NCBI GenBank assembly: GCA_947074245.1
Contig: CAMTOW010000137.1
Coordinates: 1 to 6,169, forward strand
Direction: 5' to 3'
DNA from: an uncultured Bacteroidales bacterium
Lineage (GTDB): Bacteria > Bacteroidota > Bacteroidia > Bacteroidales > JAUNSR01
Length of the DNA: 6,169 nucleotides
The first letter of the stretch is position 1, and every line of letters starts with the position of its first letter. Made by a program: the position numbers and the translations under genes. Shown here in pieces: positions 1 through 6,098 of this stretch. The notes under the pieces were generated by a model, which did no database searches, was not told the origin of the DNA, and saw only the letters and a list, made by a program, of their open reading frames with translations.

Positions 1-49
1 ATCTACACTAATCTTAACACTCTTCCCCTACACTACGCTCTTCCGATCT
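1..49 (+). other. Illumina TruSeq P5-side adapter with i5 index (artefact)
   Basis: This is synthetic library sequence, not genome. Bases 1..8 match the end of the P5 flow-cell segment. Bases 9..16 read TAATCTTA, which I recall as TruSeq i5 index D506. Bases 17..49 match the 33-base Read 1 primer site ending in CTTCCGATCT, with two mismatches (C for T at 25, T for G at 34). The first biological base is therefore about 50. The match is from memory of the adapter, but the order of P5 tail, index and primer site is unmistakable. Confidence 0.97.
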
Positions 50-51
50 TC

Positions 52-138
52 ATTCGTTTCCACTCCTCACTTCATAGCAACGCTGCGAATTACAGCGACC
101 TCAGGAATCAGAACCGACCAGAATCGGTCAAACCATAA
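52..138 (+). CDS. Possible C-terminal fragment of a plus-strand gene, cut by the adapter
   Basis: From the adapter junction one plus-strand frame stays open for 28 codons and ends in TAA at 136..138. The stop touches the first base of the strong hairpin at 138..183, which is where the end of a gene would be expected. The peptide is polar, rich in Asn, Ser and Arg, and ends ESVKP. I recognise no family. If real, the gene converges on the minus-strand phosphatase and priA unit. A competing reading is a minus-strand gene starting at the ATG at 53..51, just downstream of a GAGGAG purine stretch (minus strand, complement of 62..67). Both readings are weak because almost all of either gene lies outside the window. 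Confidence 0.25.
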   Translation: MRFHSSLHSNAANYSDLRNQNRPESVKP

Positions 139-183
139 AAGGCATCTTTCTTCTATGCACGTCAGATGAAGAAAGATGCCTTT
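138..183. terminator. Strong hairpin, probable bidirectional terminator
   Basis: Bases 138..153 (AAAGGCATCTTTCTTC) are the exact reverse complement of 168..183, giving a perfect 16-bp stem around a 14-base loop. The A-rich and T-rich outer ends give a short U-run on either transcript: TTTT on the minus strand and TTT then C on the plus strand. It can therefore end transcription in both directions, although neither U tract is long. It would terminate a plus-strand gene stopping at 138, and also the minus-strand phosphatase transcript, though that stop lies about 330 nt away. Confidence 0.7.
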
Positions 184-516
184 CGCATTTATAAAACATT
201 ATTACTGTCCGATAAACATCATCATTTATAATCAATTCCTACTGATTTTATGGCCATACAGCCTTCTCTTTAAAATTTTCATTCTAGACGATCATCTAAA
301 AATACGATCTTATAAAATAAGAAGAGATGTCATGAAAAAATGTATCAAAAAATATTTTATATCATTCCCATGGTTATTAAACTCATAAAAGAGTCCCTTT
401 ATATTAAAATCAGCAGTTGCTCGAGGAGAAGAGTTTAATCGAGTATAAAAAAAATTTTATCGAACAGCATTTATAAAATACTACTTTCGAAACCGGCAAA
501 TCCGTTCCTCTCCGAT
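184..516. other. AT-rich intergenic region, no recognisable gene
   Basis: This stretch of about 330 bp is visibly far richer in A and T than the flanking genes, with long A and T tracts such as A8 at 447..454. I found no recognisable protein, no tRNA-like cloverleaf and no TAnnTTTG promoter box on either strand. One plus-strand frame is open across 176..388, but it starts inside the terminator stem and encodes only an Ile/Tyr/Phe/Lys-rich peptide typical of AT-rich noise. A 12-base sequence, GCATTTATAAAA, occurs twice, at 185..196 and 467..478. A weak 5-bp inverted repeat (CTCGA/TCGAG) lies near 420..443. Confidence 0.6.
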
Positions 517-990
517 TCAACCTTTTTTGATCAGTTCGCCTAGCAGGCCGCCACAAGCGTCTTCCAGCATGTCCAAAACCAGTTCAAAACCTTCCGCTCC
601 CGTATAATAAGGGTCCGGCACATGATCAAACACGGGATTGTCGCTGAAATCCGTCATCCGATAAATCTTATCCTGCGATTCCGGATCGGGAGCCAAATCC
701 ATCAGATCATGAAAATTCCGATCATCCATCGCGATAATCATATCGAAATTTTCAAAATCAGAAGAAGAAACCTTCCGTGAGCGGTGCGTGAGATTAACAC
801 CCCGTTTGGCAGCATGAGCTCGCATGCGCGAATCGGGCAGTTCCCCCTGATGGCCGCCATATGTTCCGGCAGAATCCACCTGAACGCAACCATCCATATC
901 CCGCTCCTTCAAAAGATGTTCCATAATCCCCTGGGCAGCCGGCGAGCGGCAAATATTCCCCAGGCATACAAATAACAGTTTCGTATCCAT
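517..990 (-). CDS. Low-molecular-weight protein-tyrosine phosphatase
   Basis: The product is a cytoplasmic phosphatase of the arsenate-reductase-like LMW-PTP family, which hydrolyses phosphotyrosine through a cysteinyl-phosphate intermediate. Numbered from the ATG at 990, the phosphate loop CLGNICRS spans residues 9..16, with nucleophile Cys9, Arg15 and Ser16. The conserved SAGT follows at 40..43, and the general-acid motif DPYY lies at 126..129 with Asp126. All catalytic residues are present, and 157 residues is the normal family size. An in-frame ATG at 1011 would add a seven-residue extension (MMIYYLF). I prefer 990 because family members begin a few residues before the LFVCLGN strand. There is no signal peptide. 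The gene starts 38 nt after priA on the same strand with no convincing terminator between, so co-transcription is likely. The nearest strong hairpin downstream is at 138..183. Such enzymes can act in capsule control, but no capsule genes are visible here, so the substrate is unknown. Confidence 0.93.
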   Translation of the reverse strand: MDTKLLFVCLGNICRSPAAQGIMEHLLKERDMDGCVQVDSAGTYGGHQGELPDSRMRAHAAKRGVNLTHRSRKVSSSDFENFDMIIAMDDRNFHDLMDLAPDPESQDKIYRMTDFSDNPVFDHVPDPYYTGAEGFELVLDMLEDACGGLLGELIKKG

Positions 991-1020
991 AAACAAATAA
1001 TATATCATCAATAAGTCAAT

Positions 1021-1036
1021 CGGTCGGTTCAGACCG
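1021..1036. repeat. Small inverted repeat over the priA stop codon
   Basis: CGGTC at 1021..1025 and GACCG at 1032..1036 form a 5-bp GC-rich stem with a 6-base loop. The priA stop codon (1031..1029) lies in the loop. The minus-strand sequence after it has no U-run, so it is not a convincing terminator. At most it could modulate read-through or translation between priA and the phosphatase gene. Confidence 0.35.
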
Positions 1037-3491
1037 GATCGACGTCATAGTAAAACAAAAGCGATTTAAACCGTTCGTCAGCCATCATCTCGGCGCGCGA
1101 TTGCAACAACATCTCTTTCGCTTTCAGCATCGGGGCATTCAATTCGATCTTCAACACGATCTTTCGGATGAAAAGCGACTGAATCCGAGCTACCGGAGGA
1201 TTATCCGGTCCGAGCACCCGATCACCGAACGAAGCGCGAAGCCGTTTGGCATAGATCGTCGACAATTCATCGAGCACCTTCTGGTCGCGATGTTTCATAT
1301 AAATATAGATCAACCGATAGAAAGGAGGATAGCGAAACATCCGTCGTTCTTTCAACTGAGCTTCATACATCCCCACGTAATCATTCGCGATCACCTGCTT
1401 GATCAGCGGATGAGCCGGATCGGACGTCTGCAGAATCACCTCGCCGCGCTTGCTTCGCCGGCCTGCCCTACCCGATACCTGCGCGAGCATCTGGAACGCT
1501 CGCTCATGAGCCCTGAAGTCCGGATAATTCATCATCGAATCCGCATTCAGGATACCCACCACGCTGACATGATCGAAGTCGAGCCCTTTCGAAACCATCT
1601 GCGTACCCACCAACACATTCGTTTTCTTCTGCTGAAAACCGCTGATGATGTTCTCATACGCTTTCTTGGTGCGGGTCGTATCCAAATCCATCCGCGCCAC
1701 ATGCGCTTCGGGAAAAATATTCCCGATCTCCTCTTCGATCTTTTCCGTACCAAACCCCTTGGTCAGCAGCGAAGGATTTCCACATGCCGGACAAACGTGC
1801 GGCACGTCGATCGTATAGCCACAATAATGGCACGTTAATTGATTCAGATATTTGTGATAAGTCAGACTCACATCACAGTGCATACAGCGCGGAGTCCAGG
1901 CACACATCGCACACTCCACCATCGGGGCAAATCCGCGCCGGTTCTGAAATAAGATCACTTGCTCGCCGCCTTGCAGCGTCGTATGGATCTTCTCAGCCAG
2001 AACGGGCGAAAAGTGCGATATCATGCGTTTCTTCCGTTTGAGTTCGCGGATATCCACCGCTACGATCTGAGGCATCTCGATGTCTTCATGCCGCGCCAGG
2101 AGTTCTACGAATCCGTATTTCCCTTCACGCGCATTGTAATACGTTTCAATGGATGGCGTCGCCGTGCCCAGCAACGATTTCGCGCCGTGCATCGAAGCCA
2201 GCACCAGAGCCGCGTTCCGTCCGTTGTAGCGCGGAGCCGGGTCCTGTTGTTTATAGGTCGCCTCATGCTCCTCATCGACGATCACCAGTCCCAGATCCCG
2301 AAACGGGAGAAACACGGAGGAGCGAACGCCCAAAACGATCTTGATCTGATCTCCTTTCAGCAGACTGTTCCAGATCTCCACCCGTTCGTTGTCGGAGAAT
2401 TTCGAATGATAGATCGCCAGCTGATTTCCAAACACCCGTTGCAGGCGAGAAGTCAACTGAGTAGTCAACGCGATTTCGGGCACCATAAACAAAACCTGTC
2501 TGCCCAGTTTCAACACTTCCCGGATCAGATGGATATACACCTCTGTTTTTCCGCTCGAAGTGACGCCGTGCAACAGCGTGATCTCTTTTTCCTTGAAGCT
2601 ATCCAGAATCTCTTGGAGCGCCTTCTGCTGATTCTCGTTCAAATCATATACGGGCGATGTGGTGATCTCCGTTGGGCGAATGCGGGCCACTTCTTTGCGA
2701 TACACTTCCATGATCCCTTTATCCACCAAACCTTTGAGTACGGCGGGAGTCACCTGCGCCTTTTCCATCAGTTCCTTACGCGATACCTCTGCCGGAGCGC
2801 CCCGTTGCAAGAAGCGCGACAGCTCCATATATTTCATCAAAAGAGCGAGTTGCTTCTTGGAGCGACCGAGTTCGTCGAAAACGACGCGCAAACGCTCCTG
2901 GTCATCCTGAGCAATCAACATGCGTACATACGATTCGGTTTTCGGTTTGTAGGCATATTTCATCTCCTCACTCACCAGAATCGCCTGTTTTTCGATCAGC
3001 CCTTTGATCAGAGGCAACAGGTTCTTCAGCCCGCTCGCCTTCTCCAGTTCGGTCACCGTCATCTTCGCCGCGTCGCCAAACGCATCCAGCACCTGCTGTT
3101 CGCGCTCTTTGAGCCGATTGTCCGGATCCTCCTCATAATCGGAGTTGAGCGTCACCTGCGTTTCGCTTTCCAGCTTCAGCCCCGAAGGGAGAGCCGCCTT
3201 AAACACTTCCCCCACACTGCAGAGATAATATCCCGCGATCCATTCCCAGAATTTCAGCTGGGGATGGCGCAATACGGGCTCATTGTCCAGTATCGTCACG
3301 ATCTCTTTCACCTCATATTCCGAAGGAGCGATCGGGTGAAGCGACACGATAATGGCCGTATAATATTTCTTGCGTCCGAAGGGCACGATCACGCGCGATC
3401 CGATCCGGATCGAATCTGCCATCCCTTCGGGAACGGCATACGTGAAATAACGGTTTACCGGAAGCGGCAGGATAACGTCAGCGTATTGCAT
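1029..3491 (-). CDS. priA: Primosomal replication-restart helicase PriA
   Basis: PriA is a superfamily 2 3'-to-5' DNA helicase that binds stalled or repaired forks and starts replisome reloading. Numbered from the ATG at 3491 (820 residues), the N-terminal fork-binding domain opens MQYADVILPLPV. The helicase core has Walker A GVTSSGKT at 309..316, DEEH at 406..409, GTATPS at 442..447 and QVSGRAGR at 671..678. Between the two helicase lobes sits the PriA zinc region, with eight cysteines as four CxxC pairs (527/530, 536/539, 554/557, 567/570). The protein is longer than the 732-residue E. coli enzyme, with extra sequence between the N-terminal domain and Walker A, as I recall for Bacteroidota PriA. 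The frame stays open to a TTG at 3521, but that codon lies inside a candidate -7 promoter box, so the adjacent ATGs at 3494 and 3491 are better starts. The gene is intact and likely co-transcribed with the phosphatase downstream. Confidence 0.97.
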   Translation of the reverse strand: MQYADVILPLPVNRYFTYAVPEGMADSIRIGSRVIVPFGRKKYYTAIIVSLHPIAPSEYEVKEIVTILDNEPVLRHPQLKFWEWIAGYYLCSVGEVFKAALPSGLKLESETQVTLNSDYEEDPDNRLKEREQQVLDAFGDAAKMTVTELEKASGLKNLLPLIKGLIEKQAILVSEEMKYAYKPKTESYVRMLIAQDDQERLRVVFDELGRSKKQLALLMKYMELSRFLQRGAPAEVSRKELMEKAQVTPAVLKGLVDKGIMEVYRKEVARIRPTEITTSPVYDLNENQQKALQEILDSFKEKEITLLHGVTSSGKTEVYIHLIREVLKLGRQVLFMVPEIALTTQLTSRLQRVFGNQLAIYHSKFSDNERVEIWNSLLKGDQIKIVLGVRSSVFLPFRDLGLVIVDEEHEATYKQQDPAPRYNGRNAALVLASMHGAKSLLGTATPSIETYYNAREGKYGFVELLARHEDIEMPQIVAVDIRELKRKKRMISHFSPVLAEKIHTTLQGGEQVILFQNRRGFAPMVECAMCAWTPRCMHCDVSLTYHKYLNQLTCHYCGYTIDVPHVCPACGNPSLLTKGFGTEKIEEEIGNIFPEAHVARMDLDTTRTKKAYENIISGFQQKKTNVLVGTQMVSKGLDFDHVSVVGILNADSMMNYPDFRAHERAFQMLAQVSGRAGRRSKRGEVILQTSDPAHPLIKQVIANDYVGMYEAQLKERRMFRYPPFYRLIYIYMKHRDQKVLDELSTIYAKRLRASFGDRVLGPDNPPVARIQSLFIRKIVLKIELNAPMLKAKEMLLQSRAEMMADERFKSLLFYYDVDPV

Positions 3492-3518
3492 CATTGAGTA
3501 AGATTGATAGAATCCATA

Positions 3519-3526
3519 CAAAGATA
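3519..3526 (-). promoter_or_regulatory. Candidate priA -7 promoter box (TATCTTTG)
   Basis: Read on the minus strand, this is TATCTTTG, an exact match to the Bacteroidota -7 consensus TAnnTTTG. Transcription would start near 3512, leaving a leader of about 20 nt before the ATG at 3491. No TTTG is seen at the expected -33 position, which would fall inside the upstream terminator hairpin. An eight-base motif with two free positions occurs by chance fairly often. Its placement just upstream of priA and just after a terminator is the main support. Confidence 0.45.
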
Positions 3527-3529
3527 ACG

Positions 3530-3567
3530 AAAAAGAGCACCCGTCCTTGAGTCGGACAAGTGCTCTT
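3530..3567 (-). terminator. Intrinsic terminator of the beta-barrel gene
   Basis: On the minus strand an 8-bp stem AAGAGCAC/GTGCTCTT (3567..3560 with 3540..3533) continues, past a 2-by-2 mismatch, into a 4-bp GTCC/GGAC stem with a 7-base loop. The outer stem runs directly into five U residues at 3534..3530. It begins 11 nt after the stop codon of the outer-membrane protein gene. This is a classical rho-independent terminator separating the metabolic and envelope unit from the priA unit. Confidence 0.8.
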
Positions 3568-3578
3568 GTGATATCTTA

Positions 3579-4154
3579 TCAGAAGTACAATCCTGCGCCT
3601 ACGCGCCAGTTGTTGGTCTTCGAATCGAAATGTTTGTAGGAGTTGGTCACCCCTCGGTTGTAGCTGCAAGAGATCTGAAGTTTACCCAGAAGCTCGATAC
3701 CCAGACCGACGTTCACCATCATATCGGCGCCATTGAAGCTTGTTTTCCAAAGATCTTTGGCAGCGCGGCCGATGTGGTCGTTCACTTTCACGCTGAATTC
3801 CGGTCCGGCAAGCACGAACGGTCTCACCATCGGAAGCGGAAATTTATATTTCAGATTGACCGGTAAAGTCAGGTAATCGACATGCGCGTTATACGTCGCG
3901 TGATCGTATTTGTAATCGGTGCTCAATCGCGAATAAAGCAACGAACCCTCTACGCCCAGTCCCAGTCCGCGAATCATCACTTCCAGCGTAGGTCCCGCAT
4001 ACCAACCCGTAGCCGTATTGGAGTCCCATCCTTTCAGTTTGATATCGGTGAAGTTTGCACCTGCTTTTACACCGAACGACAGTTGAGCGCTTGCCGGCAA
4101 CGCCGCCGAAAGCAATAGCACGAAAACAGCTAAGATCTTAAATCGTTTTTTCAT
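3579..4154 (-). CDS. Small outer-membrane beta-barrel (porin-family) protein
   Basis: The 191-residue product looks like one of the small outer-membrane beta-barrel proteins common in Bacteroidota. It has a clean signal peptide: basic MKKRFK, a hydrophobic core at about 7..19 and a likely signal peptidase I site after ASA at 21..23. The mature chain starts QLSFGVKAGANFTDIKLKG, the usual first strand and turn of this group. Alternating hydrophobic and polar strands follow, with turns such as SRLSTDYKYDHATYNAHVDY, and it ends in RVGAGLYF. The terminal Phe fits the beta-barrel assembly signal. The mature size of about 168 residues suggests an eight-stranded barrel. Its specific role cannot be told. 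It follows the epimerase gene by 49 nt with no terminator or good promoter box between, so it may be the last gene of that transcript. A strong terminator follows its stop. One cysteine (in ISCSYN) lies late in the barrel. Confidence 0.87.
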   Translation of the reverse strand: MKKRFKILAVFVLLLSAALPASAQLSFGVKAGANFTDIKLKGWDSNTATGWYAGPTLEVMIRGLGLGVEGSLLYSRLSTDYKYDHATYNAHVDYLTLPVNLKYKFPLPMVRPFVLAGPEFSVKVNDHIGRAAKDLWKTSFNGADMMVNVGLGIELLGKLQISCSYNRGVTNSYKHFDSKTNNWRVGAGLYF

Positions 4155-4203
4155 TTTCTTCTAAATTAAGTAAGCATAATCAGGCCTCTTTAGTCAGCAG
4201 CCA

Positions 4204-5196
4204 TTATTTCACATATAGTTTGGTCGTCGCGCTCCAGGCATCGCCCGGTTCGACCACTCTGAATCCCGTGATATCAGGATCAAGACTCAGATTCGGCGCG
4301 TTGATCGCCCAAGTCTGCGGTTCGGGACACATGAAGCCGGCGCGGCCGCCATTGTTCCATAAGGTCCAGTGTCCGAATTGTTCGTCGGTTTCGTAGAATA
4401 CGGCCGTTCCGGTAGTCTGATTCTGAATGATCGCCCCGTTGTATTCCTCTCCGTTCAGCATGAGCGGTCGGTTGGTCAGCGCGCGTTCGATCGCCACGCC
4501 TACCGGATTCATACCCGTCGTGCGCAACAATTGAAGCTGATCGTCGAGCGGAAGCAGTTTTTCAGTCGGTAGGGATCGATCGTTGAGTTCCCACTCCTCT
4601 CCTGCCGAAAGCCACATCTTGTATTCATCGTGTCCGTGTTCGAACGGAACAGGTATCGGCGTATGATATCCCACACCCAAAGGCATATCCTCATCGCTGT
4701 CATTGACGAACGTCACCGTATGTTCCAATCCTTCCGCCGAAAGCGTGAACGTCATCCGGCACTCGAACTGATGCGGGAAATCCCGATAGATCGCATCGTT
4801 CACCATATTTGAATGAAACGAAGCTTCCACCTCTACGAACTCCACACCCACATAGGTACGGGTCACCGCAAACGGCTGCGACTTGATGATTCCGTGATGG
4901 TAGTTGTTCTGTGCCGGGATCGTAATCGGAAAATGGTAGTCCCGCTCTCCGTTGCGATAGGCTCCGTCCTCGATTCGGTTGGGCGGGAAAAGCAACGGCA
5001 ATCCGAACACGTGCGGACGGCCCTTGAATACCGCGATCTCTTCCGATGAGGGAGCGCGAAGCAACTCCACCTGTTTTTCATAGTTATACAAACGGATCAG
5101 GTTGGCTCCGTACGAAGGGATCAAGACCGCCTCATACGGTCCGGCCACCATTCTTACCGCTTCCAGACCATGATAATCGAATTTTTCAATTTTCAT
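4204..5196 (-). CDS. Aldose 1-epimerase (mutarotase) family protein
   Basis: The product belongs to the galactose-mutarotase-like family, which interconverts alpha and beta anomers of aldoses or related sugars. Numbered from the ATG at 5196 (330 residues), the substrate-site motif GLPLLFPPNRI spans 65..75 with Arg74. HHG at 100..102 supplies a sugar-binding His, GYHTP at 176..180 gives the candidate catalytic acid His178, and CPEPQTW at 290..296 gives the candidate catalytic base Glu292. These match the Arg/His/His/Glu set of characterised GalM enzymes, so it is probably active, but the sugar is unknown and it may be a divergent subgroup rather than GalM itself. In-frame ATGs at 5235 and 5214 would add 13 or 7 basic residues. 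I favour 5196, where the MKIEKFDYHGL strand begins. No signal peptide is seen, so it is likely cytoplasmic. It lies 64 to 103 nt after the reductase gene, depending on the start, with its own candidate promoter. Confidence 0.9.
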   Translation of the reverse strand: MKIEKFDYHGLEAVRMVAGPYEAVLIPSYGANLIRLYNYEKQVELLRAPSSEEIAVFKGRPHVFGLPLLFPPNRIEDGAYRNGERDYHFPITIPAQNNYHHGIIKSQPFAVTRTYVGVEFVEVEASFHSNMVNDAIYRDFPHQFECRMTFTLSAEGLEHTVTFVNDSDEDMPLGVGYHTPIPVPFEHGHDEYKMWLSAGEEWELNDRSLPTEKLLPLDDQLQLLRTTGMNPVGVAIERALTNRPLMLNGEEYNGAIIQNQTTGTAVFYETDEQFGHWTLWNNGGRAGFMCPEPQTWAINAPNLSLDPDITGFRVVEPGDAWSATTKLYVK

Positions 5197-5269
5197 TTCG
5201 CATGATTTTTTCATTCCGATACGCCTTATTTTCAAGTCGGGATATCGGCCATGAGTTTAAAATTTTGTT

Positions 5270-5277
5270 CAAAAATA
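5270..5277 (-). promoter_or_regulatory. Candidate epimerase -7 promoter box (TATTTTTG)
   Basis: The minus strand reads TATTTTTG, an exact match to TAnnTTTG, in the AT-rich gap between the reductase and epimerase genes. Transcription would start near 5263, upstream of all three possible epimerase ATGs. A TTTG lies 12 nt upstream of the box, closer than the 19 to 21 nt usual for the -33 element, so only the -7 half is convincing. The AT-rich setting raises the chance of a random match. Confidence 0.45.
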
Positions 5278-5286
5278 AATATTTAT
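5275..5286. repeat. 12-bp perfect palindrome beside the epimerase promoter box
   Basis: ATAAATATTTAT is its own reverse complement and overlaps the upstream edge of the candidate -7 box by three bases. It could be a small operator, or simply a product of A/T-only composition. No second copy was noticed in the window. Confidence 0.3.
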
Positions 5287-5299
5287 AAACAAATATGAA

Positions 5300-6097
5300 T
5301 CATTTCGGCTCCTCATCCCATAGATTCTCCTGCGTATAAGGCGAACCCTCCATCGTAAAGATGTCTCCCGTCACACTTCTCACTCCGGTTTCCGCCGCCG
5401 CGATCTGACTCATCTCTTCCACCGTCAGAATGATATCGGCAGCCGCCAGATTGGCGCGCAGACGTTGCGGATTGACGCTTTTCGGGATCACCGAATATCC
5501 GCGCATCACTCCCCACGCCAACGCTACCTGAGCCGGCGTATATTCATGGTCGGCAGCGATCATGGTGATGATCGCGTCGTCGAGCACTTTCGGGCTTTTC
5601 GGGGTGGCAGGTCTAGAGCCGCCGATCGGCGCGTATGCCGTCACATGCACTCCTATACCCTGGCAGAACTCAACCAAACCGCTCTGCTGAAAATGAGGAT
5701 GAATCTCAACCTGATTCATTTCGGGCGTTACACCCGTCTCTTCGATCAGGTGCTTGATCTTGGCGATGCTGAAATTCGATACGCCCGCATGTTTTACCCG
5801 ACCCGATTCTACCAACCGATTCATTTCCCGCCAGGTATCCGCCAATGGCAAACGATCCGTCCCGATCATATCTTCGGCCGATTTCGGAAAGCGTACGCCG
5901 TGTGCCTGAGCCACCGGCCAGTGCATCAGATACAGGTCGAGATAATCGATCTGCAAGTCGTGAAGCGTCTTTTCCAAAGCCGGAAGCACCTCTTTCGGAT
6001 CATGACTGTCATTCCAGAGTTTCGATGTGATCCATAGATCCTCTCTGCGCACGACGCCTTCGTCAAACAATTCGCGGAGCGCTTCGCCGATCTCGGC
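5300..6097 (-). CDS. Aldo/keto reductase, N-terminus missing at contig edge
   Basis: This is an NAD(P)H-dependent oxidoreductase of the aldo/keto reductase superfamily, which reduces aldehydes and ketones to alcohols. The readable part is 265 residues and enters from the adapter junction as AEIGEALRELFDEG, the helix that normally follows the catalytic tyrosine. Within the fragment, catalytic Lys26 (TSKLWND) and His59 (LMHWP) are present, 33 residues apart as in known members. GVSNF at 105..109 and the cofactor-phosphate motif IPKSVN at 204..209 are intact. The first 45 to 50 residues, carrying the catalytic Asp and Tyr, are missing. This is truncation by the end of the contig, not a broken gene. 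A TTG at 6070 in this frame encodes an internal Leu and is not the start. The C-terminus ends normally (ENLWDEEPK). Substrate is unknown. It is first of the minus-strand genes seen here and may be co-transcribed with the epimerase. Confidence 0.95.
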   Translation of the reverse strand, partial: AEIGEALRELFDEGVVRREDLWITSKLWNDSHDPKEVLPALEKTLHDLQIDYLDLYLMHWPVAQAHGVRFPKSAEDMIGTDRLPLADTWREMNRLVESGRVKHAGVSNFSIAKIKHLIEETGVTPEMNQVEIHPHFQQSGLVEFCQGIGVHVTAYAPIGGSRPATPKSPKVLDDAIITMIAADHEYTPAQVALAWGVMRGYSVIPKSVNPQRLRANLAAADIILTVEEMSQIAAAETGVRSVTGDIFTMEGSPYTQENLWDEEPK

Positions 6098-6098
6098 T

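Noticed and set aside
176..388. 70-residue plus-strand peptide in the AT-rich region, or its 18-residue tail from the ATG at 332
   Set aside because: The frame starts inside the hairpin stem, its composition is what AT-rich sequence gives by chance, no promoter box precedes it and no family is recognisable. The short tail has a purine-rich stretch before it but nothing else.
420..459. Possible terminator from CTCGA/TCGAG followed by A and T tracts
   Set aside because: A 5-bp stem with a loop of about 14 bases is too weak, and the tract after it is mostly A on the strand where it would need to be T.
988..1011. Phosphatase start at the ATG at 1011 with the MMIYYLF extension
   Set aside because: The extension comes from AT-rich leader sequence, and the family normally begins just before the LFVCLGN strand, which fits the ATG at 990.
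1959..3497. A 512-codon open frame on the plus strand, antisense to priA
   Set aside because: It mirrors the codon pattern of priA, its translation is rich in His, Arg, Gln and Phe with no recognisable domain, and priA itself has every expected motif. The shorter plus-strand frame at 1101..1838 is rejected for the same reason.
5300..6070. Complete 256-residue reductase starting at TTG 6070
   Set aside because: The frame continues upstream with typical family sequence (EIGEALRE) to the adapter, so the TTG is an internal leucine and the gene is truncated.
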